Positions 1-9,895 of a stretch of 64,000 bases of DNA are shown here, piece by piece. Positions within the stretch are counted from its first letter, which is position 1. The number at the start of each line of letters is the position of its first letter. The stretch covers positions 310,001-374,000 of the forward strand of contig NZ_JACOFW010000001.1 of NCBI RefSeq assembly GCF_014284305.1, given 5' to 3'. A program made the translations under genes and the position numbers. The stretch is from Affinundibacterium seohonense (lineage in GTDB: Bacteria; Pseudomonadota; Gammaproteobacteria; Burkholderiales; Burkholderiaceae_D). The notes beneath the pieces are model-generated. The model saw only the letters and a list, made by a program, of their open reading frames with translations. It had not been told where the DNA came from and searched no databases.

Positions 1-2
1 GC

Positions 3-1199
3 TCTTGGTATGACGGTGAAAAAATTAAAGTGTCACGTGACCGTGTTGAGTACTTAGGCTTTTTCAAAGAGGTCACTGTCGATACACCTGAAGTGCCAAC
101 TAGTACCGATCAGGTTGACGTCAATTTGAGTGTAACCGAAAAACCAACCGGCAATATCATGATCGGTGCGGGTTACTCAAGTGCCGAAAAAGTTACCATC
201 ACAGGCTCAATTCAACAAGTGAACGCCTTTGGTAGTGGTGATACGATAGGTCTAGATATTAACACCAGCAAATACAATCGGACGATCGCATTAACACATG
301 TGGATCCCTATGTAACAGATGATGGTATTAGTCGTAGCATTGATGCTTATATTCGTACATCACTGCCGCCAATCGGCTCTTATGGTTACTATCGTATTCA
401 ATCTTCAGGTGGAAATATTCGCTACGGTATTCCTTTTTCAGAATTGGATACGGTGTTTTTTGGTGTCGGTCTGGAACGATCAAAAATCGATACTTACCTA
501 GACAGTCCTTATCGTTATAAAAAATATGTTGCTGATTTTGGTGGTGCTGGGGTCGAGAAAAATCCGACAAGTTCCATTTGGGGTGTTGGTACCGCGATTA
601 ACGACTCGATTCCACTCTCGTTAGCATGGCAACGTGATAGTCGCGACAATGTGATTACACCATCAATTGGTCGATATCAACGTATTAATTTCGAATTGTC
701 TGCCTACGGTGAATTTAAATATTACCGGGCAATCTACAAACATGAGTATTTCAAACCTATCTATCGCTCAGTAATTTTGGCAATGAATGGTGAAATTAAT
801 TATGGACGTGGTTTGTCGGGCAAACCTTATCCTGTATTTAAGAATTTCTATGCAGGTGGTATCGGATCTGTACGCGGGTATGAACCAGGTTCATTAGGAA
901 CAAAAGATCCTAATAATGATACTTTAGGTGGTTCTACACGTTTGGTTGGTAACGTGGAACTACAAGTCCCGTTTCCTGGCGCTGATAAGTCCTTACGTTG
1001 GTTTACGTTCTTCGATATTGGTAATGTCTTTGATGAAGGGCAAAAGATCCGTCCTAAGGATTTGAGAACGTCGATCGGTATGGGTATTAGTTGGATCTCA
1101 CCGATGGGACCGTTGAAACTGAGCTTTGGTAAGGCACTCAATGCAAAACCTGAAGATAGACGCCAAGGCTTCCAGTTCACAATGGGAGCAGGGTTTTAA
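3..1199 (+). CDS. bamA: Outer membrane protein assembly factor BamA (3' part)
   Basis: This is the C-terminal 398 residues of BamA, the outer-membrane beta-barrel that inserts other beta-barrel proteins; the gene runs off the left edge of the window. The frame is open from base 3 (SWYDGEKIKV...), so the GTG at 30 is internal and not a start. The first ~40 residues are the end of the last POTRA domain (RVEYLGFFKEV, then NLSVTEKPTGNIMIGAGYSS), and the rest is the 16-stranded barrel. The family hallmark VRGYEPGSLG is present near residue 298, and the chain ends in the expected aromatic C-terminal strand (FQFTMGAGF). The gene is followed by skp and the lpx genes, the usual betaproteobacterial order. 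Identification is secure. Confidence 0.97.
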   Translation, partial: SWYDGEKIKVSRDRVEYLGFFKEVTVDTPEVPTSTDQVDVNLSVTEKPTGNIMIGAGYSSAEKVTITGSIQQVNAFGSGDTIGLDINTSKYNRTIALTHVDPYVTDDGISRSIDAYIRTSLPPIGSYGYYRIQSSGGNIRYGIPFSELDTVFFGVGLERSKIDTYLDSPYRYKKYVADFGGAGVEKNPTSSIWGVGTAINDSIPLSLAWQRDSRDNVITPSIGRYQRINFELSAYGEFKYYRAIYKHEYFKPIYRSVILAMNGEINYGRGLSGKPYPVFKNFYAGGIGSVRGYEPGSLGTKDPNNDTLGGSTRLVGNVELQVPFPGADKSLRWFTFFDIGNVFDEGQKIRPKDLRTSIGMGISWISPMGPLKLSFGKALNAKPEDRRQGFQFTMGAGF

Positions 1200-1267
1200 T
1201 TCTGTTTGATGAAATATGTTGATTGTTTGCTGGTTGGTAAATTGAAGTTTGTCATGTGGAGAATATT

Positions 1268-1786
1268 TTGAGTCACATATCTAATCCGTCCAAATTGGTA
1301 CGTCATTTTTTGCTCGGCGCAGCTTCTCTTTTTGCTTTCGCACAAGTCCAAGCGCAAGATTTCAAAGTGGCTTTTTTTAATGGACAGCGTGTTTTGGATG
1401 AATCTGTACCTGCAAAAATAGCTTCTTCACGTATTGAGCAGGAATTTTCGAAACGTAAAAAAGATCTAGATGATGTTAACGATCGTTTTCGTACTGCCTA
1501 TCGTAAGTATGAAAAAGATGCACCAACGCTATCTGAGGGCGAGCGCCTGCGTCGTCAACGTGAATTGGCTGAGATGGATCAGGATTTCAATCGTAAGCAG
1601 CGGATTTACAACGAAGATTTAGCACAGCGTCGTCAGGAAGAGGCGATCGCTTTAGGTGAACGTGCATTGAAAATCGTCCGTCAAATCGCGGAGGCCGAAA
1701 AAATCGATATCGTTTTACAAGACGCTTCTTATGTGAATCCACGTATCGACATTACAGACAAAGTACTGAAAGCACTTTCCAAATAA
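1268..1786 (+). CDS. skp: Periplasmic chaperone Skp/OmpH
   Basis: Skp is a periplasmic holdase that carries unfolded outer-membrane proteins to BamA. The product has a signal peptide ([15 protein letters not shown], cleavage probably before QDFKVAF), then an alpha-helical, charged coiled-coil body (residues ~40-140) rich in Lys, Arg and Glu, and a short beta C-terminus ([14 protein letters not shown]). About 172 residues is normal. I chose the TTG at 1268 because GGAG lies six bases upstream; an in-frame GTG at 1256 would add four residues but would overlap that ribosome site. It sits between bamA and lpxD in one transcription unit. Confidence 0.93.
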   Translation: MSHISNPSKLVRHFLLGAASLFAFAQVQAQDFKVAFFNGQRVLDESVPAKIASSRIEQEFSKRKKDLDDVNDRFRTAYRKYEKDAPTLSEGERLRRQRELAEMDQDFNRKQRIYNEDLAQRRQEEAIALGERALKIVRQIAEAEKIDIVLQDASYVNPRIDITDKVLKALSK

Positions 1787-1788
1787 AA

Positions 1789-2883
1789 ATGACAGATAAA
1801 AGCATTCGACTAGCGGAGTTAGTCGATCGCTTCGGTGGTCAGTTAATTGGTAATCCTGATATTCAGGTCGTCGGCATTGCCCCATTAAGTGATGCGAGCG
1901 ATCGTCATATCACCTTCCTTTCTAATTCCAAATTCAGATCGCAAGCGGAAAAAACGCAAGCAGTCGCTCTGATATTGTCAGAGCAGGATCATCATCAGAT
2001 CGGGGATGCCTATCAAGGTGCGCGTATCGTTACGCCTAATCCTTATGTCTATTTCGCCAAAGCTGCGCAATATTTTTTCGATTTACATGCTGTCATTCCT
2101 GCACAAGGTATTCATCCATCGGCTTGGGTTAGTCCACAAGCAGAGGTTGCAGCATCCGCGAGTATTGCTGCTCATGTTTCTATTGAAGCTGGCGCAGTGA
2201 TCGGCGAGCACGTTGTTATCGCAGCTGGTGTCTCGATAGGCCGTGGTGTTGCCATTGGCAATAATAGCCAAATTAACGCGAATGCCAGCATTTATAACGA
2301 CTGCATTATCGGTCAGCGTTGCATTATTCATTCGGGTGCAGTGATTGGTGCTGATGGTTTTGGCTTCGCGAATGAAAAAGGCAAATGGATTAAGATTCCA
2401 CAAACAGGTCGCGTGGTGGTTGGCGATGATGTTGAGATCGGGGCGAACACGAGTATAGACCGCGGTGCTTTGGCTGACACCATTATTGAAAATGGTGTCA
2501 AGCTCGACAATCAAATTCAAATCGGTCACAACTGCCATATTGGCGAGAATACCGCCATGGCAGGTTGCGTTGGTGTAGCGGGTAGTGCCAAGATAGGTAA
2601 GAACTGCACGTTTGGTGGTGCCGCGATGGTACTCGGACATTTGACGATTGCGGATAACGTTCATATCTCATCTGGAAGTATGGTATCTCGCTCCATCCAT
2701 GAGCCAGGTCAGTACACAGGTTTTTATCCTTTAGCGAAGAATGCAGATTGGGAAAAGACCGCTGTCATTGTGCGCAATCTCGATAGCATGCGCGACAAGC
2801 TCAAACAATTAGAGAAGACTGTTAAGGCACAGGCATCTCAAGTCATTCATCAACATTTAAATACCTCTAACTCAGAAGAATAG
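1789..2883 (+). CDS. lpxD: UDP-3-O-(3-hydroxyacyl)glucosamine N-acyltransferase LpxD
   Basis: LpxD adds the second 3-hydroxyacyl chain, from acyl-ACP, to UDP-3-O-acylglucosamine in lipid A synthesis, in the cytoplasm. The 364-residue product has the N-terminal uridine-binding domain (ITFLSNSKF), then a long left-handed beta-helix of hexapeptide repeats (residues ~105-315) and a helical C-terminus. The conserved GADGFGFA and the [19 protein letters not shown] stretch with the catalytic histidine are present. The ATG lies two bases after the skp stop, and fabZ starts two bases after its own stop, so it is clearly operonic. Confidence 0.97.
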   Translation: MTDKSIRLAELVDRFGGQLIGNPDIQVVGIAPLSDASDRHITFLSNSKFRSQAEKTQAVALILSEQDHHQIGDAYQGARIVTPNPYVYFAKAAQYFFDLHAVIPAQGIHPSAWVSPQAEVAASASIAAHVSIEAGAVIGEHVVIAAGVSIGRGVAIGNNSQINANASIYNDCIIGQRCIIHSGAVIGADGFGFANEKGKWIKIPQTGRVVVGDDVEIGANTSIDRGALADTIIENGVKLDNQIQIGHNCHIGENTAMAGCVGVAGSAKIGKNCTFGGAAMVLGHLTIADNVHISSGSMVSRSIHEPGQYTGFYPLAKNADWEKTAVIVRNLDSMRDKLKQLEKTVKAQASQVIHQHLNTSNSEE

Positions 2884-2884
2884 T

Positions 2885-3394
2885 ATGGAAAACATCGATA
2901 AGACCCTAGATATCAATCAGATCAAACAATACTTACCGCATCGCTACCCGATGTTGTTAGTTGATCGCGTGTTGACGTGGGAAAGTGGTAAGACGATCAC
3001 GGCAATTAAGAATGTCACCGCGAACGAAGAATTCTTTAACGGTCACTTTCCAAATAAACCCGTCATGCCTGGCGTGTTGATGGTAGAGGCAATGGCGCAA
3101 ACAGCCGCGATTTTATCCTTTCTGACAATGGGCAAAAAACCCGATGAAAATACCATTGTGTATTTTGTCGGCATCGACAATGTGCGCTTCAAACGCCCTG
3201 TGGGTCCTGGCGATCAACTGAAAATGGATGTGGAAATTTTGCGTGTAGCGCGCGGGATTTGGAAGTACAAAGCGGTAGCCACAGTCGATGGTCAATTGGC
3301 GTTGGAAGCAGAGTTGATGTGTACCTTGCGCAGCACGAGTGATGAAACGAAAACAGCGACGACAACAACTGGCGAAACTCCTGTAGGAGCATAA
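2885..3394 (+). CDS. fabZ: 3-hydroxyacyl-[acyl-carrier-protein] dehydratase FabZ
   Basis: FabZ dehydrates 3-hydroxyacyl-ACP to trans-2-enoyl-ACP in fatty acid elongation and thereby competes with the Lpx enzymes for the same substrate. The hot-dog fold motifs [13 protein letters not shown] and [22 protein letters not shown] are present; the catalytic pair is His54 and Glu68. At 169 residues it is about 15-20 longer than typical because of a Thr/Ser-rich C-terminal tail ([15 protein letters not shown]) with no recognised role. It lies between lpxD and lpxA, the classic order. Confidence 0.97.
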   Translation: MENIDKTLDINQIKQYLPHRYPMLLVDRVLTWESGKTITAIKNVTANEEFFNGHFPNKPVMPGVLMVEAMAQTAAILSFLTMGKKPDENTIVYFVGIDNVRFKRPVGPGDQLKMDVEILRVARGIWKYKAVATVDGQLALEAELMCTLRSTSDETKTATTTTGETPVGA

Positions 3395-3397
3395 AAT

Positions 3398-4186
3398 ATG
3401 CTTATTCATTCCACCGCTATCATTGACCCAAAAGCGCAGCTTGATTCCAGCGTGGAAGTCGGCGCCTATTCAATTATTGGTCCAGATGTGCGTATCGATG
3501 CCGGGACTAAGATCGGCCCTCATGTCGTCATTGAAGGTCATACGAGCATCGGCAAAGACAATCAGTTCTTCCAGTTTTCATCGATAGGTGCTGCACCTCA
3601 AGATAAAAAGTATGCCGGTGAACCGACGTTATTGACGATCGGTGATCGCAATGTGGTACGTGAATTTTGTACATTTAATTTAGGTACCGTGCAAGATGGT
3701 GGTGTGACCAGTATTGGTGACGATAATTGGATCATGGCTTATGTCCATATTGCCCATGACTGCCACGTAGGTAGCCGTACGATCTTTGCAAACAATGCGG
3801 CATTGGCAGGTCACGTGCATATCGGTGATTGGGTGATTCTCGGCGGCTTCTCGAATGTGCATCAGTTCTGCAAAATTGGCGCACACGCGATGGTTGGTAT
3901 GAGCACTAGCTTGACCCAAGATGTACCTCCGTTTGTTATTTTGAATGGCAATCCAGCGGCCGCGCATGGTATCAATATCGAGGGTTTGAAACGTCGTGGA
4001 TTTAGTCGCGAACAGATTTCCGCCATTCGTCAAGCATACAAAACCTTGTACAAATCAGGTTTGACTTTGGATGAAGCGAAAACCGAGTTAGATCAGGAAA
4101 TCGCTGCACAAACGGCGGAAATCGCTGAACATATTTCTGCATTCCGTCAATTCCTCGATACCTCAACGCGCGGCATCGTGCGTTAA
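3398..4186 (+). CDS. lpxA: Acyl-[ACP]-UDP-N-acetylglucosamine O-acyltransferase LpxA
   Basis: LpxA catalyses the first step of lipid A synthesis, transferring a 3-hydroxyacyl chain to the 3-OH of UDP-GlcNAc. The 262-residue length is standard. An N-terminal hexapeptide-repeat beta-helix (residues ~1-190) contains [12 protein letters not shown] with the catalytic histidine and the family segment [19 protein letters not shown], followed by the helical C-terminal domain ([19 protein letters not shown]). It begins three bases after fabZ, with a ribosome site (TAGGAG) inside the fabZ end. Confidence 0.97.
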   Translation: MLIHSTAIIDPKAQLDSSVEVGAYSIIGPDVRIDAGTKIGPHVVIEGHTSIGKDNQFFQFSSIGAAPQDKKYAGEPTLLTIGDRNVVREFCTFNLGTVQDGGVTSIGDDNWIMAYVHIAHDCHVGSRTIFANNAALAGHVHIGDWVILGGFSNVHQFCKIGAHAMVGMSTSLTQDVPPFVILNGNPAAAHGINIEGLKRRGFSREQISAIRQAYKTLYKSGLTLDEAKTELDQEIAAQTAEIAEHISAFRQFLDTSTRGIVR

Positions 4187-4200
4187 TTTTTAGGACCATC

Positions 4201-5349
4201 GTGACGCGTCCTATTATCTCTATGGTCGCCGGAGAGACCTCCGGTGACATGCTGGCAGCCCGTTTATTGTCTGGCTTGCGCCCTCAATTACCAGAGTCCC
4301 TTATGCATGGCATTGGTGGCAAGCACATGGCCGAGTATGGATTTCAGAGTGATTTTCCGATGGAAAAACTCTCTGTTCGTGGGCTGTTTGAGGTCTTGAT
4401 GCATTATCGAGAGATCTCCGGCATCCGCAAGCAGTTGATGGCGCAATTATTGGATGAAAAACCCGATGTGTTTATCGGTGTCGATGCGCCTGATTTTAAT
4501 TTGGACCTCGAAGTCCAACTCAAGCAAGCTGGCATTCCAACAATGCATTACATCAGTCCATCAATTTGGGCATGGCGTGGTGGCCGAATCAAAAAAATTG
4601 CTGAAGCGGTTTCGCACATGTTAGTGATCTTTCCTTTTGAAGAAGAAATCTATCGCAAAGCGGGCATACCTGCGACCTATGTTGGTCATCCTTTAGCACA
4701 AGTGATTCCCATGGAGCCCGACGTCGAAGCCGCGCGCGAGGAACTCGGACTGGAAACCGACGCGCGCATTGTGACGATTCTGCCTGGCAGTCGCATGTCG
4801 GAAATCAAATACAATACGGCAGCATTTATTGCGACGGCTAAATTGCTGTTACAACGCGATCCGCATTTGCACTTCTTGGTGCCTATGGTCGGCGCCAAAC
4901 AACGCGCTTACTATTCGGAATTAGTCTTGGCAGCGGAATTAGATGAAGTGCCTATTTTGCTCATGGAAGGCAAGTCTCATACCGCGATTGCTGCGGCCGA
5001 TGTTGTTTTGGTAGCCTCGGGGACAGCCTCCTTGGAGGTCGCGCTATTTAAAAAACCGATGGTGATTGCCTACAAAATGATGGCAGCGTCTTGGCATGTG
5101 TTGAAGCACATGGGTTACCAGCCTTGGATAGGTCTGCCGAACATCATGGCAGAGGATTTTTTGGTACCAGAGTTTTTGCAATCTGCAGCGACGCCACAAA
5201 ACATGGCTGACGCATTATGGCAGCAGCTCAATGATGTTGCCTTGCAAAGGCGTTTAAAACAGCGCTTTACTGATATGCATCACGATTTGTTGCGTGACAC
5301 CGCAGGGATTTCAGCGCAAGCTGTACTCAATCTTATTCAGAATCGCTAG
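4201..5349 (+). CDS. lpxB: Lipid-A-disaccharide synthase LpxB
   Basis: LpxB condenses UDP-2,3-diacylglucosamine with lipid X to form the lipid A disaccharide at the inner face of the cytoplasmic membrane (GT19 family). Motifs visible are the N-terminal VAGETSGDMLAARL, HYISPSIWAWRGGRIKKI, the nucleotide-binding ILPGSRMSEI, and ASGTASLEVAL near the C-terminus. The start is GTG at 4201 with AGGA upstream. Length (382) is typical. In many relatives rnhB follows lpxB; here tatD follows. Confidence 0.96.
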   Translation: MTRPIISMVAGETSGDMLAARLLSGLRPQLPESLMHGIGGKHMAEYGFQSDFPMEKLSVRGLFEVLMHYREISGIRKQLMAQLLDEKPDVFIGVDAPDFNLDLEVQLKQAGIPTMHYISPSIWAWRGGRIKKIAEAVSHMLVIFPFEEEIYRKAGIPATYVGHPLAQVIPMEPDVEAAREELGLETDARIVTILPGSRMSEIKYNTAAFIATAKLLLQRDPHLHFLVPMVGAKQRAYYSELVLAAELDEVPILLMEGKSHTAIAAADVVLVASGTASLEVALFKKPMVIAYKMMAASWHVLKHMGYQPWIGLPNIMAEDFLVPEFLQSAATPQNMADALWQQLNDVALQRRLKQRFTDMHHDLLRDTAGISAQAVLNLIQNR

Positions 5350-5413
5350 GCGATTTTTACACGACTCAACGCGATGCATGATCAGCGTTCAAGTTCAGCA
5401 GGAAATATCCACT

Positions 5414-6229
5414 ATGTATATCGATTCTCACTGTCATATTAATTTTCCAGAATTGGCAGCCCGTTTGCCGGAACTCTTGCAACGCATGGAAGACAATGGT
5501 GTGACGCATGCTTTATGCGTTTCGGTCGATTTGCCAGACTTCCCTCAAGTCTTGGCGTTGGCAGAGCAGTATCCGCATATTTATGCTTCGGTTGGGGTGC
5601 ATCCTGATTATGAAGATACAGAAGATCCTAGCGCTGAGCGTTTAGTCGAGTTGTCGCAGCATCCTAAGATTATTGCGATTGGTGAAACAGGGCTCGATTA
5701 TTTCCGATTAAAGGGAGATCTGGAATGGCAGCGTGAGCGTTTTCGTCAGCATATTCGCGCATCGCGTTTGAGTCGCAAACCTCTAATTATCCATACGCGT
5801 GCAGCTTCGGAGGATACGATAAGGATTATGCGAGAAGAGGGCGCAGGCACCGATCAGGGTGGCGTGGCGGGCGTCATGCATTGCTTCACCGAGCCTTTAG
5901 AAGTGGCACAAGCTGCGGTTGAGATGGGCTTTTATATTTCATTCTCTGGTATTTTGACCTTCAAGAGCGCAAAAGATTTACAGGCTGTTGCTAAAGAGTT
6001 GCCGATTGAACGTATATTGATCGAAACCGATTCTCCTTATCTGGCACCTGCGCCACACCGAGGCAAAATGAACGAGCCAGGATTTGTAAAGCATGTTGGT
6101 GAATTTTTGGCAGACTTAAAACAATTGCCGCTGAAACAGGTGCAAGAACAAACGACCCAGAATTTTTTTGATCTTTTTAAGTTCGCGCAAAAAAATGAAG
6201 TTGAAAGACAAATCCATGCGCCGACTTAG
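5414..6229 (+). CDS. TatD family metal-dependent hydrolase (DNase)
   Basis: TatD-family proteins are two-metal TIM-barrel hydrolases with 3'-5' exonuclease or DNase activity. The protein begins MYIDSHCHINF, containing the metal-binding HxH, and shows GVHPDY, GETGLDYF, PLIIHTRAASEDT, MHCFTEP, ETDSPYLAPAPHRGK, all family signatures. I chose ATG 5414 (271 residues, normal length) because the HxH motif begins there and GGAAA lies upstream; the frame is open back to 5294 but that would overlap lpxB and add sequence without family character. The 3' end overlaps the next gene. Confidence 0.93.
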   Translation: MYIDSHCHINFPELAARLPELLQRMEDNGVTHALCVSVDLPDFPQVLALAEQYPHIYASVGVHPDYEDTEDPSAERLVELSQHPKIIAIGETGLDYFRLKGDLEWQRERFRQHIRASRLSRKPLIIHTRAASEDTIRIMREEGAGTDQGGVAGVMHCFTEPLEVAQAAVEMGFYISFSGILTFKSAKDLQAVAKELPIERILIETDSPYLAPAPHRGKMNEPGFVKHVGEFLADLKQLPLKQVQEQTTQNFFDLFKFAQKNEVERQIHAPT

Positions 6230-6902
6230 CTACCCTCGTTTGATTTTAGTTTGTGTTTTTTCACTGTGGTTCGCATCTGCAGCATGGGCGCAATCATCAA
6301 CGTCATTGTCGACAGCAGAACAAATTATCCGTGCTGCTCGATTTGATGATGTTAAGACCATTAAACAATATGCAGACCAGCAAGGCGACATCAATCTCGC
6401 CGAGCCGGATCGTGGCGAAACTTTGTTAATGATCAGTGTAAGAGAAAACTCGCAAAGAGTTTTTGAATACTTGTTGCAACATCCCAAAACTCAACTAGAT
6501 CAACGTGCTAAAAATGGCGATACCGCGATCATGTTAGCGGCTTATCTTGAACAAAAAGAGTCGGTTCAGCATCTAATTGACGCTGGTGCGCAAGTGAATC
6601 AACAAGGTTGGACTGCATTGCACTATGCAGCGGTTGTTGGTCATTTTCAAATCATTCAATTGCTGATAAAACAGCGCGCTGACGTTAACGCTGAAACGCC
6701 GAATAAGACCACACCATTGATGTTGGCAGCGCGTCGTGGTGAGATGGCCGTGGTCAAATATCTGATTGTTGAAGGTGCTGACATATCTTTGAAAAATATG
6801 CTGGGTTGGACTGCTTACGATTTTGCTGTGGAGTCGGAACGGCGCGATATTGCTACCATGTTGCAGGAACTAATGCTGACATCAACAAGGGCGCGCAAAT
6901 AG
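6216..6902 (+). CDS. Secreted ankyrin-repeat protein
   Basis: The product has a clear signal peptide (RLILVCVFSLWFASAAWAQ) and then four to five ankyrin repeats (for example GETLLMISVRENSQRVFEYL, NGDTAIMLAAYLEQKESVQHL, GWTALHYAAVVGHFQIIQLL). This suggests a periplasmic protein-binding role; no enzymatic domain is seen. Small exported ankyrin proteins often protect partner enzymes such as catalases or peptidases, but nothing here identifies a partner. The start is uncertain: ATG 6216 gives a compact signal peptide, ATG 6195 adds seven residues. Both overlap the end of tatD, so translation is probably coupled. Confidence 0.85.
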   Translation: MRRLSYPRLILVCVFSLWFASAAWAQSSTSLSTAEQIIRAARFDDVKTIKQYADQQGDINLAEPDRGETLLMISVRENSQRVFEYLLQHPKTQLDQRAKNGDTAIMLAAYLEQKESVQHLIDAGAQVNQQGWTALHYAAVVGHFQIIQLLIKQRADVNAETPNKTTPLMLAARRGEMAVVKYLIVEGADISLKNMLGWTAYDFAVESERRDIATMLQELMLTSTRARK

Positions 6903-6916
6903 ATTTGCGGATTGCG

Positions 6917-7429
6917 ATGAACTCTAGACTGCGCCGACCTCTGTTGATTCTGGGACTATTGTTGACTGCATGCGGCGCCCCCAAAACAGAGACACCGCAG
7001 CCTGATACTGCCATTGAAAAACCAAAAATCCCAGACAACAATTCTGGCAAGCCTGATCAACTAAAAATCGTCAAGTCGAATGCAAAAACCTTAGTGGACT
7101 ATCAACTCGATTTGGCCAATCATCTTTCTCGTGTGAATGCCGCAACAATTTATGCTGGCAATCCTCAGGCTCTATTACGTTCGGTGATTGTGCTGAGATT
7201 TTCCGTAAATTCGCAAGGAAATTTACTCAGCAAAGTCATCGTGCGCAGCAACAAAGATAGGGAAACGGAAGCTATCGCTTTGTCCAGTTTGGTCAAGGCG
7301 CAGCCTTTCCCTGTTCCGCCCGCAAGATTCTTAAAACAAGGCAAGATCGATATCGTCGAAACTTGGTTGTTTAATTCGGATGGGCGTTTTCAATTAAGAA
7401 CGGTCGCTTTGCCGCAGGCGAGTCAGTGA
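6917..7429 (+). CDS. Lipoprotein with TonB-like C-terminal domain
   Basis: The N-terminus is a lipoprotein signal with lipobox LLTAC-G, followed by a Pro/Thr-rich linker (residues ~20-45). The C-terminal ~90 residues (VIVLRFSVNSQGNLLSKVIV...AIALSSLVKAQPFPVPP...IVETWLFNSDGRFQL) resemble the TonB C-terminal/energy-transducer fold that binds periplasmic partners. A lipid anchor instead of the TonB transmembrane helix argues against a true energy transducer. ATG 6917 is chosen because the lipoprotein signal starts there; the frame is open upstream into the ankyrin gene. The role is unknown. Confidence 0.8.
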   Translation: MNSRLRRPLLILGLLLTACGAPKTETPQPDTAIEKPKIPDNNSGKPDQLKIVKSNAKTLVDYQLDLANHLSRVNAATIYAGNPQALLRSVIVLRFSVNSQGNLLSKVIVRSNKDRETEAIALSSLVKAQPFPVPPARFLKQGKIDIVETWLFNSDGRFQLRTVALPQASQ

Positions 7430-7433
7430 TGGC

Positions 7434-8384
7434 CTAGACCTGGATTTCCATCAAATCGCTACCAACAATAATTTCACCATCAAAATAGGGACGTACGGCG
7501 TCCAACCAAACTTGATCTTCTAAGTAGGGATAACCCCCAGGCACAAAATGTGAAAGCACCAATTTTTTCACGTTAGCTTGCGTTGCTACTCGTCCGACTT
7601 GTTCGGCGGTGCTATGACTGGCGAGCAAATGTTCTTTCAAGCGAGTGGCGTTAGGTTCAGTTGCGAGCAATTGATCTAAGGACGCTGTGTGCATAATTTC
7701 ATGTACTAAGATATTAGCGCCTTGAGCTAAGCGCACTAAATTTTCCGAATAGCTTGTGTCGCCAGAGATGACAATGGATTTACCTTGATGATCAAAACGA
7801 TACGCAAACGCCGGTTTTACAGGTGGGTGAACTACACGTGCGGCGCTCACCTTCACATGTTGGTTTTGCATGACAACACTGTCATGTTGTAACTCATGCG
7901 GATAAATCAATTGTTTGAGCGGACGGCGTCCTTCATCGTGTATGCGGGTTTGAATATCGTAATCGTTTAAGGCCAAAAACTGCTGAGTCATTCGCTTTAA
8001 AGGCGGTGGGCCGTATGTATCGATTCGATGGTCTAAATCTGCCGCCCAAGCCAAAAGCATTAAGTTGCCATAGTCCGCATTATGATCAGAGTGATGATGC
8101 GTCAAAAATACATGGCGTATGGCTGATAATTTAATGCCCGCTTTGACCACTTGTTGAGCAACGCCATTGCCGCAATCAATGAGATAAGCTTCATCATTGA
8201 TCATGATCAATTGTGCAGGCGCTGCACGATTTTTCTTCGGGGTGGGGCCGCCAGCTGTGCCAAGTAAAATCAAACGCATTGCACTTTCATTCGTCGCTTT
8301 CACCAGACCAGTGGCTAAACTAGTAGAAGCGGTGAAGCCAGCAAAGGCAGTTTGTTGCAAGAAGTGGCGGCGACTTTGTTTCAT
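7434..8384 (-). CDS. Tat-exported metallo-beta-lactamase-fold hydrolase
   Basis: The 316-residue product starts with a twin-arginine signal (MKQSRRHFLQQTAF) and then an MBL-fold domain of the RNase Z/arylsulfatase-like type: LGTAGGP at residues 41-47, the metal-binding HHHSDH at 96-101, SGDTSYSE, and a late ASHSTAEQVG and VLSHFVPGG. Family members hydrolyse phosphodiesters, sulfate esters or lactones; the substrate cannot be read from the sequence. I chose ATG 8384 because it places the twin-arginine motif at residues 5-6; the open frame to 8456 is upstream noise. It is convergent with the lipoprotein gene, four bases away. Confidence 0.88.
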   Translation of the reverse strand: MKQSRRHFLQQTAFAGFTASTSLATGLVKATNESAMRLILLGTAGGPTPKKNRAAPAQLIMINDEAYLIDCGNGVAQQVVKAGIKLSAIRHVFLTHHHSDHNADYGNLMLLAWAADLDHRIDTYGPPPLKRMTQQFLALNDYDIQTRIHDEGRRPLKQLIYPHELQHDSVVMQNQHVKVSAARVVHPPVKPAFAYRFDHQGKSIVISGDTSYSENLVRLAQGANILVHEIMHTASLDQLLATEPNATRLKEHLLASHSTAEQVGRVATQANVKKLVLSHFVPGGYPYLEDQVWLDAVRPYFDGEIIVGSDLMEIQV

Positions 8385-8641
8385 GTGGATGATAGGTCGG
8401 TGGGTATTTGAACAGTATTCTGTGTGGCAGTGTAACTTGACAGTTCTTAAAGTCAAATCAGTTGGGTATTTCCACTCCCTAAATTGTCGGTTTTATCTCT
8501 ATTTTTTGTCTTTCATCGGATAATGCGGGTGAGTTCAATGTTGAGCCTTTATTCTTCATTCATTGCAGATGTTATGGCAAATAACGGATCAAGAAGAGTG
8601 ATCGGTTTTATTGAACTAATAGAATTTTTCAGGAGAATAAA

Positions 8642-9895
8642 ATGTGGAGTCGATTAGTGTTAGTTCTGCGAACGAGCGCGGCCTGGGGCGGGCTTGGTTT
8701 GCTAATTGTGTTATTTATTTTCGAAGGCCTATTTAGAAGTAGCCCGCCCAATATCGTTCCCTTTCTTTTAATGCTTGGGACTTTTTTTGCTGCCATGACA
8801 GCGTTCTCACATATTCATCGCGTACGTTTGATAGACCAACCAGTGAATTCAACCACACTGGCTAATCGTCATCGTCGCCAAATTGAATTACCTTTGGATG
8901 CGAATGCAGCATTTGCGTTGATTGAGGCATCCATTCGTGAATTGCCGGGTGCCGAACGGGTCGATAGTGCAGCTGACAGCCTGCAAGTTCGCGCTAAGAT
9001 CAACCGCATTGCACCATTTCAAGATGAATTTTGGCGAAAATGGCCAGTCACACAATGGCTGACCGGTGGCGATAACCAAATCTATGCGACTGTGTCGCCT
9101 GGCGTTGATGCTTGTAGCGTCATGATGATTTGTGAGCCAACTCGTGCGGGGTGGACTGATTGGTTTCTGTTAGATAGCGGGGTGAATTTGGAAAATGCTT
9201 TGGCACTTGGACGTGCGATCTCGCGCCGTGTTGCTGAACTACGCAAAAATGAAAAGGCCGCTGCTCAACAAACGGTGACAGAGAAAGAATTGACCGTCGC
9301 CAAGCTAAATCTTTTACATGCACAAGTTGAGCCGCATTTTTTGTATAACACCTTAGCCAGTGCACAAATTTTGACCCGTTCTGACCCAGCTAGCGCCGAT
9401 CACATGCTGGGTAATTTAATTACGTATCTGCGCCACTCTTTACCAAAAACCGAAGACACACCATCTACCATCGGCGTTGAGTTAGAGAGAACACGTGCCT
9501 ATCTTGATATTATGAAAATTCGTATGGGATCGCGTCTGCAAGTGCAAATCGAGGTACCCGATTATTTGAAGCCAGTTCTGTTCCCTAGCATGATGTTGCA
9601 AACCTTGGTGGAAAATGCAATCAAGCACGGTCTAGAGCCGCAAACAGGCGGCGGCACGATTTGGATTTTGGCGCGAGCACATGAAAATAATGTGGCATTA
9701 ACTGTGGCAGATGATGGCCGCGGCTTTAGCGTGGAAGGGGCGGGTACCGGTATTGGTTTGCGTAATGTGCGTGAGCGTTTGCGGCTCGCGTATGGCAATA
9801 CCGCTAGTTTTGGTATCGTAGCAAACTTCCCGAACGGTGTTGCCGCCACAATTAATGTGCCCACCACCTTTATCCAGGGAGAACATCATGCCTAA
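8642..9895 (+). CDS. LytS/YpdA-type sensor histidine kinase
   Basis: This 417-residue membrane kinase has two N-terminal transmembrane helices (residues ~12-30 and 38-57), a ~130-residue middle region of unknown fold, a short coiled coil (AVAELRKNEKAAAQQ...), then the His_kinase domain with HAQVEPHFLYNTLAS (phosphorylated His probably residue 232) and a HATPase domain (LVENAIKHGLEP; ADDGRGF; GIGLRNVRERL). It overlaps the downstream response regulator by eight bases, so they form a pair. The middle region replaces the usual 5TM or GAF sensor, so the signal is unknown. Confidence 0.93.
   Translation: MWSRLVLVLRTSAAWGGLGLLIVLFIFEGLFRSSPPNIVPFLLMLGTFFAAMTAFSHIHRVRLIDQPVNSTTLANRHRRQIELPLDANAAFALIEASIRELPGAERVDSAADSLQVRAKINRIAPFQDEFWRKWPVTQWLTGGDNQIYATVSPGVDACSVMMICEPTRAGWTDWFLLDSGVNLENALALGRAISRRVAELRKNEKAAAQQTVTEKELTVAKLNLLHAQVEPHFLYNTLASAQILTRSDPASADHMLGNLITYLRHSLPKTEDTPSTIGVELERTRAYLDIMKIRMGSRLQVQIEVPDYLKPVLFPSMMLQTLVENAIKHGLEPQTGGGTIWILARAHENNVALTVADDGRGFSVEGAGTGIGLRNVRERLRLAYGNTASFGIVANFPNGVAATINVPTTFIQGEHHA

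Noticed and set aside
30-1199. GTG at 30 as the start of bamA
   Set aside because: The frame is open to the left edge and upstream residues match the POTRA domain, so the gene is cut by the window edge.
2083-2664. A 193-codon minus-strand frame inside lpxD
   Set aside because: It is antisense to the hexapeptide-repeat region of a well-supported gene; the long frame is a by-product of the repeated codons.
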